DNA of 9,633 bases from Aliarcobacter sp. (GCA_017996075.1 JAGOHQ010000026.1:1-9633); one strand, 5' to 3'. Counted from the stretch's first letter, positions 1-6,965 are shown. Notes: generated from the sequence alone by a model not told the origin. Numbers and translations: made by a program.

Positions 1-89
1 TGGGGCATCGATTGGATGATTTTATCTAATATTGAACTATCTTTTAAAAAGTTTTGTCCAAACTCTTTTTTTGCTTTTATTTTTTCCAT
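1..89 (-). CDS. rsmA: RsmA/KsgA 16S rRNA dimethyladenosine transferase, N-terminal fragment
   Basis: This is the first 29 codons of a leftward gene that leaves the window at base 1. The reverse-strand reading from the ATG at 89-87 begins MEKIKAKKEFGQNFLKD. The KKxFGQNFL block at residues 7-15 is the hallmark N-terminus of the RsmA/KsgA/Dim1 family, which uses S-adenosylmethionine to dimethylate two adjacent adenines near the 3' end of 16S rRNA during small-subunit maturation. The SAM-binding core lies outside the window. No Shine-Dalgarno sequence precedes the ATG, and a TATACT box ends only 8 bases upstream of it, so the message may be almost leaderless. The gene is divergent from hisF, with a 70-base shared gap. 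Identity is strong for so short a piece because the motif is highly specific. Confidence 0.87.
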   Translation of the reverse strand, partial: MEKIKAKKEFGQNFLKDSSILDKIIQSMP

Positions 90-97
90 GAAACAAG

Positions 98-103
98 AGT
101 ATA
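98..103 (-). promoter_or_regulatory. Putative -10 box for rsmA
   Basis: Read on the reverse strand, bases 103-98 are TATACT, one mismatch from the sigma-70 -10 consensus, in an A-rich tract. Transcription would start near base 91, only a couple of bases before the rsmA ATG. This is a visual call; no -35 element is evident, which is usual in Campylobacterota. Confidence 0.35.
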
Positions 104-126
104 TCTTTTTTTAACTTACATTTAGG

Positions 127-132
127 TAATAT
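127..132 (+). promoter_or_regulatory. Putative -10 box for the hisF gene cluster
   Basis: TAATAT lies 15 bases upstream of the hisF Shine-Dalgarno site in the 70-base divergent gap. A T-rich tract at 104-112 sits where the -35 region would fall, the pattern common in Campylobacterota promoters. The start of transcription would be near 139. Other AT-rich hexamers nearby are possible. Confidence 0.35.
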
Positions 133-147
133 CTTTAACTAATTTTT

Positions 148-153
148 AAGGAA
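148..153 (+). promoter_or_regulatory. Shine-Dalgarno site deciding the hisF TTG start
   Basis: AAGGAA lies 6 bases before the TTG at 160. No ATG or GTG near the conserved N-terminus competes, so the site supports TTG as the true initiation codon. Confidence 0.7.
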
Positions 154-159
154 TTACAA

Positions 160-921
160 TTGAATAATCTAACAAAAAGAATAATACCATGCCTAGATGT
201 AAACAATGGAAGAGTTGTAAAAGGCGTAAACTTTGTAGGTCTAAAAGATGCTGGAGATCCTGTTGAAATAGCAAAAAGATACAACGATGAAGGTGCGGAT
301 GAATTAACATTTTTAGATATTAGTGCAAGTGTAGAAAATAGAGGAACTATTGTAGATATTGTTAAAAATGTTGCAAAAGAGGTATTTATACCACTAACTG
401 TTGGTGGAGGAATACGAAATTTAGATGATATTTATGCTTTATTAAATGTAGGTTGTGACAAAATTTCTATAAACTCAAGTGCAGTTAAAACACCAAACTT
501 AATAGATGATGGTGCTAAAAGATTTGGAAGTCAATGTATTGTTGTAGCAATTGATGTTAAAAAAGTATCAGATGGCTCTTACCATGTTTTTGTAAAAGGT
601 GGACGAGAAGATACAGGACTTGATGCAATTTCTTGGGCAAAAGAGGTTGAAAAAAGAGGTGCTGGAGAGATTTTATTAACTTCTATGGATACAGATGGAG
701 TTAAGAGCGGTTTTGATTTGGAAATTACAAAAGCGATTTCAAAAATTGTAAATATTCCAGTTATTGCAAGTGGTGGTGCGGGAAAGATGGAACATTTTAA
801 AGATGCTTTTGAATCAGGAGCTGATGCTGCACTTGCTGCTTCAATTTTCCACTTTAAAGAGGTTGATATTATGGATTTAAAAAGATATTTGCAAAAAAAC
901 AATATAAACGTAAGGATATAA
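160..921 (+). CDS. hisF: Imidazole glycerol phosphate synthase, cyclase subunit HisF
   Basis: HisF joins HisH to form IGP synthase. It uses ammonia from HisH to convert PRFAR into imidazole glycerol phosphate (histidine synthesis) and AICAR (returned to purine synthesis). The 253-residue product has the normal family length for this half-barrel-duplicated (beta/alpha)8 enzyme. Visible signatures are [15 protein letters not shown] at residues 8-22, with catalytic Asp13, and VVAIDVKK at 128-135, with the second catalytic Asp132. The phosphate-binding loops are VGGGIR (81-86) and ASGGAG (203-208), and LLTSMDTDG (172-180) is also intact. The TTG start is backed by AAGGAA six bases upstream. No other his gene is in the window; the next gene starts one base after the stop, so hisF leads a mixed operon with RNA-modification and translation genes. 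Confidence 0.97.
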   Translation: MNNLTKRIIPCLDVNNGRVVKGVNFVGLKDAGDPVEIAKRYNDEGADELTFLDISASVENRGTIVDIVKNVAKEVFIPLTVGGGIRNLDDIYALLNVGCDKISINSSAVKTPNLIDDGAKRFGSQCIVVAIDVKKVSDGSYHVFVKGGREDTGLDAISWAKEVEKRGAGEILLTSMDTDGVKSGFDLEITKAISKIVNIPVIASGGAGKMEHFKDAFESGADAALAASIFHFKEVDIMDLKRYLQKNNINVRI

Positions 922-922
922 A

Positions 923-1615
923 ATGAAAAGGATATTAGCAACTGCTATATTTTTACCGATTTTAGCTTTTTCTTATGAAATAAATTTTAATAAATCATTT
1001 TCAAAAGTTGTAAATCCAGATTTATTAACAACAAATATAAATATAAGTGTTGAAAAAAAAGATGAAAAAAGTGTAAATATTGAAATAGAAAAATTTAATA
1101 CTTTTTTGAAGAATACAAAAAATATTACAATAAAAAATACAAATTATAATTTGACTCCAAAATATGATTACGAAAATAATAAATCAATATTTAAAGGATT
1201 TATAGCAAATACAAGATTCTTAGCTGAGTCAAAAGAAGCTAACGAAATAAACCATTTTTTAAGTGATTTAATGGCTTTAAAAGATAGTTTTAAATCAAAT
1301 GATATCAAAGTAAATATCTCAAATTTATCTTGGGAAATTAGTGAAAATTTACAAAACAAAAGTATTGATGAACTAAGAGTTGATGTTTTATTATGGATAG
1401 GAAATTATACAAAAGAACTTTCAAATAAAATTGGAAAAAAATGTGAAGTTAAAAATGTAAATATAAATGAGGATTTTAACTACCCTGCTTCTAAAACTAG
1501 AATGATGAGTTCTTCTTCAGATATGGTTAATAGATCTGAATCAATAAATATTTCACCAATAAATACAGAAGAAATTATAAAAATAAATACAAATTTTATA
1601 TTGGATTGTAAGTGA
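923..1615 (+). CDS. SIMPL (DUF541) domain periplasmic protein
   Basis: The 230-residue product begins with a signal peptide ([17 protein letters not shown], cleavage probably just before Tyr18 or Glu19), so it is probably periplasmic. The remainder resembles SIMPL/DUF541 proteins (BP26/YggE-like). There is a central segment around SWEIS (136-140), then a region with a Cys174 after the conserved lysine-rich helix. The C-terminal segment at 188-229 has the family pattern: Pro-Ala, a Met-Met-Ser-Ser-Ser run, 'ISPINTEE', then a final beta strand. Cys174 and Cys229 could form a disulfide. The role of the family is poorly defined; some members are linked to oxidative stress or envelope assembly. 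AAGGAT at 912-917 inside the hisF end is the ribosome site. The stop overlaps the next GTG by 4 bases. Confidence 0.75.
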   Translation: MKRILATAIFLPILAFSYEINFNKSFSKVVNPDLLTTNINISVEKKDEKSVNIEIEKFNTFLKNTKNITIKNTNYNLTPKYDYENNKSIFKGFIANTRFLAESKEANEINHFLSDLMALKDSFKSNDIKVNISNLSWEISENLQNKSIDELRVDVLLWIGNYTKELSNKIGKKCEVKNVNINEDFNYPASKTRMMSSSSDMVNRSESINISPINTEEIIKINTNFILDCK

Positions 1616-2160
1616 TTGTTAGTGCTGGAAATCAAGAAACTTTTGTGTTTGCTAAATCAATAGGTGTTGGATTGGTAAATAGCGCAATAAATTTAACAAA
1701 AATTTGTCTATTTGATAGACCAGAGTTTATTTTGTTTATTGGAAGTGCAGGAAGCTATGGAAATCATAAAATATTTGATATTGTTGAATCAAAAAACTCA
1801 TCAAATATAGAGTTAAGTTTTTTAGAAAATTTTTCATATACACCAATAGATAATGCAGTTAGAATAGATACAAATTTAACAAAAAGTGAAGTAGTTGTAA
1901 ATAGCTCAAACTATATAAGTACAAATCAAACTTTATCAAAAGAGTTTTTACAATACAATGTCGAATTAGAAAATATGGAATTTTTTTCAATTTTAAGTGT
2001 TGCAAAAGAGTTTGAAATACCAGCTTTTGGTATTTTTGTAGTTACAAATTATACAAATGAAAATGCACACAATGATTTTCTAAAAAATCATAAAATTGCA
2101 ATGGAAAAACTAACACAATATTTAATAGAAAAAAATATAATTAAAATAAAAGCAGAATAA
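1612..2160 (+). CDS. Short nucleoside-phosphorylase-like protein (PNP/MTAN fold)
   Basis: This 182-residue cytoplasmic protein resembles the PNP/UDP phosphorylase superfamily that includes MTA/SAH nucleosidase. It is shorter than the usual 230 or so residues. [10 protein letters not shown] (41-50) matches the glycine-rich phosphate/ribose loop. The segment [17 protein letters not shown] (118-134) matches the 'VEMEA.A...' helix, so Met122-Glu123 would be the ribose-binding pair. In the next strand, [12 protein letters not shown] (139-150), Asn145 stands where MTAN has its catalytic Asp. It may therefore be a phosphorylase of altered specificity or a non-catalytic relative. The GTG start overlaps the upstream TGA (GTGA) with only a weak ribosome site, which suggests translational coupling. 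I see no basis for a substrate. Confidence 0.68.
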   Translation: MIVSAGNQETFVFAKSIGVGLVNSAINLTKICLFDRPEFILFIGSAGSYGNHKIFDIVESKNSSNIELSFLENFSYTPIDNAVRIDTNLTKSEVVVNSSNYISTNQTLSKEFLQYNVELENMEFFSILSVAKEFEIPAFGIFVVTNYTNENAHNDFLKNHKIAMEKLTQYLIEKNIIKIKAE

Positions 2161-2162
2161 TA

Positions 2163-3245
2163 ATGACAAAAGAGATATTATCATCTATATATGACTACAC
2201 ACTAGATGAATTAAAAGAAAAATTAAAACCATCGTTTAGGGCAAAGCAAGTTTATAACTGGCTTTATAAAAAGTATGCAAACTCTTATGATGATATGAAA
2301 AATCTTCCTAAAGAGTTGATTGAAGATTTAAAAGCAAACTACCCAATTGATATTTTGAAAGTTGTAAAAAAAGAGCAAAGTAGTGATGGAAGCATAAAAT
2401 ATCTTTTTAAATTAAGAGATAATCACACTATTGAAGCAGTTTTACTTTTAATGAAAGATAAAAAAATTGATGAAGATGGACAAATTGTAAGAAGTGAAAA
2501 GTATACTGTTTGTATTTCAAGTCAAGTTGGATGTAAAGTTGGATGTAGTTTTTGTTTAACAGCAAAGGGTGGATTTGTAAGAAATCTTACAGTTGGAGAG
2601 TATATAGCTCAAATTGTTCATATAAAAAGAGATAATGAAATAGCAGAAAATAAGGCTTTAAATATTGTTTATATGGGAATGGGTGAACCTCTTGATAACT
2701 TTGATAATTTTGTAAAAGCAGTTGAGATTTTCTCAGAACTTGATGGTTTAGCAATAAGTAGAAGAAGACAAACGGTTTCAACTTCAGGAATTGCAAGTAA
2801 GATTAAAAAATTAGGTGAAAAAGATTTACAAATTCAACTTGCTATTTCACTTCATGCTGTTGATGATGAGCTAAGAAGTGAACTTATTCCTATGAATAAA
2901 GCATATAATATTGCAAGTATTATTGAAGCAGTGAAAGCATTTCCAGTTGATACTAGAAAAAAAGTTATGTTTGAGTATTTGGTTATAAAAGATAAAAACG
3001 ATAGTTTAGATGCTGCTAAAAAACTTGTAAAACTACTAGATGGAATACAAGCAAAAGTAAATCTAATATATTTTAATCCATATCCAGGAACTACTTATCA
3101 AAGACCTCTTGAAACTGATATGATGAGATTTAAAGATTTTTTAAATTCAAAAGGTGTTATTTGTACAATTAGAGAGTCAAAAGGTTTAGACATAAGTGCA
3201 GCTTGTGGACAGTTAAAAGAGAAGGAGTTAAATGGGAATTCTTGA
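2163..3245 (+). CDS. rlmN: Dual-specificity 23S rRNA/tRNA adenine-C2 methyltransferase RlmN
   Basis: RlmN is a radical-SAM enzyme that methylates C2 of A2503 in 23S rRNA and, in E. coli, A37 of some tRNAs. The 360-residue product has the full family layout. An N-terminal helical accessory domain includes [11 protein letters not shown] (25-35). The [4Fe-4S] motif CKVGCSFC supplies Cys124, Cys128 and Cys131. GMGEPLDN (172-179) follows in the SAM-binding core, with SLHA at 229-232. The two methyl-transfer cysteines are Cys117 (in [11 protein letters not shown]) and Cys348 (in DISAACGQL), matching Cys118 and Cys355 of the E. coli enzyme. Cfr shares this architecture, but operon context and the conserved housekeeping form favour RlmN. 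There is almost no Shine-Dalgarno before the ATG, only two bases after the previous stop, so coupled translation is likely. Confidence 0.96.
   Translation: MTKEILSSIYDYTLDELKEKLKPSFRAKQVYNWLYKKYANSYDDMKNLPKELIEDLKANYPIDILKVVKKEQSSDGSIKYLFKLRDNHTIEAVLLLMKDKKIDEDGQIVRSEKYTVCISSQVGCKVGCSFCLTAKGGFVRNLTVGEYIAQIVHIKRDNEIAENKALNIVYMGMGEPLDNFDNFVKAVEIFSELDGLAISRRRQTVSTSGIASKIKKLGEKDLQIQLAISLHAVDDELRSELIPMNKAYNIASIIEAVKAFPVDTRKKVMFEYLVIKDKNDSLDAAKKLVKLLDGIQAKVNLIYFNPYPGTTYQRPLETDMMRFKDFLNSKGVICTIRESKGLDISAACGQLKEKELNGNS
3222..3227 (+). promoter_or_regulatory. Shine-Dalgarno site for the 39-residue membrane protein
   Basis: AAGGAG inside the 3' end of rlmN lies 4 bases before the ATG at 3232. It has no use for rlmN itself and is among the strongest ribosome sites in the window, which supports the small gene as real. 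Confidence 0.65.
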
Positions 3246-3351
3246 AATAGCTTTAATTATTTTTATAATAGTTGTAGTACTTTCTAGTGCTATTGGATTT
3301 TATATTCACAATAAAGATGATAAACAAAATGATAAATTTGAGGAGAATTAA
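3232..3351 (+). CDS. Small single-pass membrane protein (39 aa)
   Basis: This is a small gene below the usual length cut-off for automatic calling. It starts with ATG 14 bases before the rlmN stop ends, is preceded by AAGGAG with a 4-base gap, and stops with TAA one base before gltX. The product begins [20 protein letters not shown], a hydrophobic helix at residues 3-24, and ends in a charged soluble tail ([14 protein letters not shown]). That fits one membrane-spanning helix with a short tail. The last codons hold the gltX Shine-Dalgarno site, so ribosomes leaving it could feed gltX. From memory, a small hydrophobic gene also follows rlmN in Campylobacter jejuni; I could not check this. The function is unknown; it could be a membrane-protein partner or a coupling leader for gltX. 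Confidence 0.7.
   Translation: MGILEIALIIFIIVVVLSSAIGFYIHNKDDKQNDKFEEN
3340..3345 (+). promoter_or_regulatory. Shine-Dalgarno site fixing the gltX start at 3353
   Basis: GAGGAG lies 7 bases before the ATG at 3353, inside the last codons of the 39-residue gene. An upstream in-frame ATG at 3287 has no comparable site and would add 22 residues with no family counterpart. Confidence 0.8.
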
Positions 3352-3352
3352 T

Positions 3353-4762
3353 ATGACAGTTACAAGATTTGCACCAAGCCCTACGGGATATTTACATATT
3401 GGTGGATTAAGAACAGCGCTTTATAGTTATTTGTGGGCGAGAAAAAATGGTGGAGTTTTTAGACTTAGAATTGAAGATACAGATTTAGCAAGAAATAGTG
3501 ATGATGCGTTAAAAGCTATAATCGAAGCTTTTGATTGGGTAGGTTTATCTTATGATGGAGAAGTTGAATATCAATCAAAAAGAACACAAATATATAAAGA
3601 GTACATCAATAAACTTCTTGAAAATGGAAATGCATATAAATGTTATATGAGCAAAGATGAGTTAGATGCTTTAAGAGCCTCTCAAGAAGCTGCAAAACAA
3701 ACTCCAAGATATGATGAAACTTGGAGACCTGAAGATGGGAAAATTTTACCAGCTATTCCAGAAAATGTTGAGCCTGTTATTAGAATCAAAGCTCCAAAAA
3801 CTGGTGAGATTAGATTTCTTGATGGTGTAAAAGGTGATATGAAATTTGATGCTTCTTTTGTTGATGATTTTGTAATAGCTAGATCAAATGGAATGCCTAC
3901 ATATAACTTTGTTGTTACAATTGATGATATGCTTATGGAAATGACAGATGTAATAAGAGGAGATGACCATTTATCAAATACTCCAAAACAGATAGTTATT
4001 TATAATGCTTTAGGAGTAAAACATCCAAATTTCTACCATGTTCCAATGATAAATAATCCAGAAGGTAAAAAACTATCTAAAAGAGATGGTGCAATGGATG
4101 TTATGGATTATAAAAGATTGGGTTATTTGCCAGAAGCTTTATTAAACTTTTTAGTAAGACTTGGTTGGTCAAATAAAGATCAAGAGATATTTAGTATGAA
4201 AGAGATGTTAGAACTATTTGATCCAAAAAATATAAATAAATCAGCATCAGCTTATAATGCAGAAAAACTACTATGGCTAAATAGTGAATATATTAAAGCT
4301 AGAACAAACGATAAATTAGTAGAAGAGCTAAAGTTTTTTGATTTAGATTTAACTAATTATTCTAAAAAAGAAGAGATTTTAAATCTTTCAAAACAAAGAG
4401 CAAATACTCTAGTAGAATTAAAAAAATCTATTCTTGATATAAAAGATGCTCCAAAAGAGTTTGAAGAAGCTGGAGTTAAAAAATTTGTAAAAGAAGATAC
4501 AAATTCTATTTTAAAGGAATATTTAGAACTTTTAGAAAAAAATAAAAGTAGTTTTTCATCACCTAGTGAACTTGAAAATATTACAAAACCGTTTATAGAA
4601 GCAAAAGGCTTGAAATTCCCACAATTATTCCAACCTATAAGGATTGCATTAACAGGTGGAACGCAAGCACCATCTGTTTACGATATACTTTTTATCTTAG
4701 ATTTTGCTGAAAGCAATGAAAGAATTTCAAAAGCTTTAGAAAAAAGTTTCAAAAACTCTTGA
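3353..4762 (+). CDS. gltX1: Glutamyl-tRNA synthetase, GltX1 type
   Basis: A class I aminoacyl-tRNA synthetase that charges tRNA with glutamate in the cytoplasm. From the ATG at 3353 the protein is 469 residues, the normal length. It starts MTVTRFAPSPTGYLHIGG, with the HIGH-type ATP motif HIGG at 15-18. RIEDTDLARN is at 39-48, the DVIRGDDHLSNTPKQ block near 199-213, and the KMSKS equivalent KLSKR at 240-244. The remainder is the helical anticodon-binding region. The sequence resembles Helicobacter GluRS1 more than GluRS2. Campylobacterota commonly carry two GluRS paralogues plus GatCAB, so a second gltX and the transamidosome are expected elsewhere. The reading frame continues upstream to an ATG at 3287, but the Shine-Dalgarno site and the conserved N-terminus both favour 3353. 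Confidence 0.96.
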   Translation: MTVTRFAPSPTGYLHIGGLRTALYSYLWARKNGGVFRLRIEDTDLARNSDDALKAIIEAFDWVGLSYDGEVEYQSKRTQIYKEYINKLLENGNAYKCYMSKDELDALRASQEAAKQTPRYDETWRPEDGKILPAIPENVEPVIRIKAPKTGEIRFLDGVKGDMKFDASFVDDFVIARSNGMPTYNFVVTIDDMLMEMTDVIRGDDHLSNTPKQIVIYNALGVKHPNFYHVPMINNPEGKKLSKRDGAMDVMDYKRLGYLPEALLNFLVRLGWSNKDQEIFSMKEMLELFDPKNINKSASAYNAEKLLWLNSEYIKARTNDKLVEELKFFDLDLTNYSKKEEILNLSKQRANTLVELKKSILDIKDAPKEFEEAGVKKFVKEDTNSILKEYLELLEKNKSSFSSPSELENITKPFIEAKGLKFPQLFQPIRIALTGGTQAPSVYDILFILDFAESNERISKALEKSFKNS

Positions 4763-4781
4763 TTTTAAAAAAATATTAAGG

Positions 4782-4787
4782 CATAAT
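4782..4787 (+). promoter_or_regulatory. Putative -10 box for the RRM protein gene
   Basis: CATAAT in the 52-base gap after gltX, one mismatch from TATAAT, with an A/T-rich upstream stretch. Transcription would start near 4794, giving a short leader with AAGGA at 4802-4806, 8 bases before the ATG. There is no terminator after gltX, so read-through from upstream is also possible. Confidence 0.45.
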
Positions 4788-4814
4788 GTGTAACTTTTTC
4801 AAAGGATTAAAAAT

Positions 4815-5096
4815 ATGAACATTTACGTTGGGAATTTATCGTACAAAATGAACGATAATGATTTAGAAGCAACTTTTGCTAAATTTGGTGCAGTTAAAAG
4901 TGCAAAGATAATTATGGACAAAGAAACAGGAAGATCTAAAGGTTTTGCTTTTGTTGAGATGGAAGAAGCTAGCGCAGGAAATGCAGCTATTGAAGCTTTA
5001 AATGGTAAAGAAACTGATGGTAGAACTTTAAGAGTAAACGAAGCTAAACCAAAAGAAGATAGACCAAGAGACAGCAGACCTAGAAGAAATTTCTAA
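4815..5096 (+). CDS. Small RRM-domain RNA-binding protein
   Basis: This 93-residue protein is a single RNA recognition motif with a short tail. RNP2 is IYVGNLSY (residues 3-10) and RNP1 is KGFAFVEM (42-49), with the aromatic residues that stack on RNA bases present in both (Tyr4; Phe44 and Phe46). The helices and strands between them follow the usual beta-alpha-beta-beta-alpha-beta order, ending at LRVNEAKP. Residues 79-93 form an Arg-, Asp- and Pro-rich disordered tail, likely to help RNA contact. Stand-alone RRM proteins of this size are known in cyanobacteria and Campylobacterota, often tied to cold or RNA metabolism; the target is unknown. It has its own candidate promoter, a good ribosome site and a strong terminator, so it is probably a monocistronic, well-expressed gene. 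Confidence 0.93.
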   Translation: MNIYVGNLSYKMNDNDLEATFAKFGAVKSAKIIMDKETGRSKGFAFVEMEEASAGNAAIEALNGKETDGRTLRVNEAKPKEDRPRDSRPRRNF

Positions 5097-5102
5097 GACT
5101 AC

Positions 5103-5127
5103 AAGGGGTTTAAAAGCCCCTTTTTTT
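5103..5127 (+). terminator. Intrinsic terminator after the RRM gene
   Basis: The stem AAGGGG pairs with CCCCTT across a loop of about 8 bases (TTTAAAAG), followed by an unbroken T run (last T at 5127). It starts 7 bases after the RRM stop codon. Its GC-rich stem stands out in a very AT-rich window. The next gene begins only 8 bases beyond the T run. Confidence 0.9.
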
Positions 5128-5135
5128 ATGCAAAT

Positions 5136-5792
5136 ATGAAAATCTTACTTCTTGAAGATGATTTAATTTTAAATGAAATTCTTGAAGAACACTTAATAAA
5201 ACAAAAATACCAAATAACTACAACCTTTTCTTCAAATGAAGCTATAAAAGAGCTATATTCAGAAACTTTTGATTTACTTTTATTAGATGTAAATGTACCA
5301 GATTTAAATGGGTTTGAACTATTAAAAGAGCTAAGAAATAATAATATTTTAACTCCAGCAATATTTATAACATCTCTAAATATGGTAGAAGATATGCAAA
5401 AAGGGTTTGATAGTGGATGTGATGACTATATTAAAAAACCTTTTGAATTAAAAGAACTTGATATTAGAATAAATAATATAAAAAGGCTTTTTAATATAGA
5501 TACAAAAATTATAAAAATAGATGAAAATAGTTATTTAGATTTACAAAATTTAGAGATAAATTTAAATAAAAATAGTTTTATAATATCAAAAAAAGAGTCT
5601 GAAATTCTTGCTTATTTATTAAATAATTCAAAAAAAACTATAAGTATTGAAGAGATTATAAATAATATTTGGTCTTATGAAGATAGTGTAGAAAGCTCTA
5701 CTATTAGAACTTATATAAAAAACCTGCGAAAAATATTAGGTGAAGATAAAATATTAAATATAAGAGGAGTTGGATATAGATTTAACTTCTAG
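5136..5792 (+). CDS. OmpR/PhoB-family DNA-binding response regulator
   Basis: A two-component response regulator of 218 residues, normal for this family. The receiver domain (about 1-117) starts MKILLLEDD, with acidic-pocket Asp8 and Asp9, phospho-acceptor Asp51 in LLLLDVNVPDLNG, switch Thr79 and Tyr98, and Lys101 in DDYIKKPF. A short linker leads to a winged-helix domain (about 127-218), with the recognition helix SSTIRTYIKNLRKIL (188-202) and the wing ending GVGYRF (211-216). It overlaps the kinase gene by 23 bases, so the two form a pair. The conserved N-terminus fixes the ATG, yet no Shine-Dalgarno site exists: the start lies 8 bases after a terminator T run. The likely target is the 11-bp direct repeat at 6932-6949, before the efflux operon. 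Confidence 0.94.
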   Translation: MKILLLEDDLILNEILEEHLIKQKYQITTTFSSNEAIKELYSETFDLLLLDVNVPDLNGFELLKELRNNNILTPAIFITSLNMVEDMQKGFDSGCDDYIKKPFELKELDIRINNIKRLFNIDTKIIKIDENSYLDLQNLEINLNKNSFIISKKESEILAYLLNNSKKTISIEEIINNIWSYEDSVESSTIRTYIKNLRKILGEDKILNIRGVGYRFNF

Positions 5793-6921
5793 TGAAAAGA
5801 AAAGTTTTTTTAGCTTTTTAGCTCTTTATTTGGGATCCTCTTTTATATTAATGTTAATTGCCCTATTTTTCTATTATCAAAATGAGAAAACACTTTATTT
5901 GGATTTAGTAAAATCAAATATGCAAAATATAGTATCTAAAGTTTCAAATGAGATAATAATATCACATATGTTGGATGTTGAATTTAATAGAGATATATAT
6001 TTGAATAATCAAGATTATAAAATCTCTTTTTATGATAAAGATAAAAATTTATTATTTGGAAATTTAAATGAAAAGTTAAATTTTGAACAAAATTTTTATA
6101 ATGATGAAGAGAAATTAATTATTGTTGATAGTTCAACTGTTGGTCACTTAGGAATTTGGTATATAGCTTTAAAAGATAATAGCTTGAAAGAAAAAATATC
6201 AAATTTAAAATTAAATATTTTTCTTATTTTTTTAATATTTTATACAATAATTGCTATTGTTAGCTGGTCTTTAGCAAAACTATTTCTAAAACCAATAAAA
6301 AATGAGAGAGAAAGATTAAATAACTTTATAAAAGATACTACTCATGAGTTAAATACTCCAATAAGTGCAATAATTATGTCTTGTGAAGATGATAATTTAA
6401 CTAAAAAACAACTAGATAGAATAAAATTTAGTGCAAAAAGAGTTAGTGAGATTTATAAAGATTTGACGTATATATTTTTAGGAAATATTGAAAAAAAAAG
6501 TTTAGATAAAATAGATTTATCAAAAGTTATTAAAGAAGAGATTATAAATTTTGAGCCAATGATTGCTAGAAAAAGATTAAAAATCAACCTTAATATAGAA
6601 GAGTTCTTTTATGAGATAAATAAAGATGATTTTATAAGACTTTTTAATAATCTATTCTCAAATGCTATAAAATATAATAAAACTGATGGAAATATAGATA
6701 TTATCCTGCAAAATAGCGAGTTAATAATAAAAGATAGTGGTATTGGAATATCAAAAGATAAAATAAAAGATATTTTCAACAGATATTATAGAGCAACAAA
6801 TCAAAGTGGAGGCTTTGGTTTAGGACTTAATATTGTAAATATGATTTGCAAAACTTACAATATCAAAATAGATGTTCAATCTTCTGAAAATATAGGCTCA
6901 ACTTTTACTTTAAAACTCTAA
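5770..6921 (+). CDS. Membrane sensor histidine kinase
   Basis: Partner kinase of the upstream regulator, 383 residues. It has a first membrane helix at about 14-35, an extracytoplasmic sensor region of roughly 110 residues, a second helix at about 148-168, and then the kinase core. Phospho-acceptor His192 lies in DTTHELNTPISAI, the N box is NLFSNAIKYN (294-303), the G1 box DSGIGIS (322-328), the F-box-like part IFNRYYR (335-341), and the G2 box GGFGLGLNIV (347-356). All catalytic elements are intact. The sensor region is poor in metal ligands (His66, Met67, His126, Met51), so a metal signal is not obvious. The start is uncertain: TTG at 5770 directly abuts AGAGGAG with no spacing, and no other good in-frame ATG or GTG precedes the first helix. 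The pump operon starts 68 bases after its stop. Confidence 0.93.
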   Translation: MDIDLTSSEKKSFFSFLALYLGSSFILMLIALFFYYQNEKTLYLDLVKSNMQNIVSKVSNEIIISHMLDVEFNRDIYLNNQDYKISFYDKDKNLLFGNLNEKLNFEQNFYNDEEKLIIVDSSTVGHLGIWYIALKDNSLKEKISNLKLNIFLIFLIFYTIIAIVSWSLAKLFLKPIKNERERLNNFIKDTTHELNTPISAIIMSCEDDNLTKKQLDRIKFSAKRVSEIYKDLTYIFLGNIEKKSLDKIDLSKVIKEEIINFEPMIARKRLKINLNIEEFFYEINKDDFIRLFNNLFSNAIKYNKTDGNIDIILQNSELIIKDSGIGISKDKIKDIFNRYYRATNQSGGFGLGLNIVNMICKTYNIKIDVQSSENIGSTFTLKL

Positions 6922-6931
6922 AAATATAAAT

Positions 6932-6949
6932 CTACACACAAACTACACA
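6932..6949 (+). promoter_or_regulatory. Candidate OmpR-type operator: two CTACACA repeats 11 bases apart
   Basis: CTACACA occurs at 6932-6938 and again at 6943-6949, separated by CAAA. Tandem 7-base half-sites with an 11-base period are the standard footprint of OmpR/PhoB-family dimers binding head to tail. The repeat lies just after the kinase gene and at about the -35 position of the candidate pump promoter, which is where an activator of this class binds. That the neighbouring regulator binds here is inference. Confidence 0.6.
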
Positions 6950-6956
6950 AAGCTTT

Positions 6957-6965
6957 TGGTAAATT
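6957..6965 (+). promoter_or_regulatory. Putative extended -10 promoter of the efflux operon
   Basis: TGGTAAATT fits TGn plus a TAnnnT -10 hexamer (6960-6965). The -35 position falls in the CTACACA repeat, as expected for an activator-dependent promoter, and the start would be near 6972, ahead of the AAGGA site at 6982-6986. CATAAA at 6968-6973 is an alternative -10. Confidence 0.4.

Noticed and set aside
579..941. Reverse-strand open frame opposite the end of hisF
   Set aside because: It lies fully opposite a well-conserved gene, has no ribosome site or family resemblance, and is explained by codon bias of hisF.
2193..2203. Another CTACACA copy inside rlmN
   Set aside because: Single copy in coding sequence with no second half-site 11 bases away; treated as chance.
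5792..5821. GTG start for the kinase at 5792 with a frameshift in the T run
   Set aside because: The frame from TTG 5770 is intact and already reads into the first membrane helix, so no frameshift needs to be assumed.
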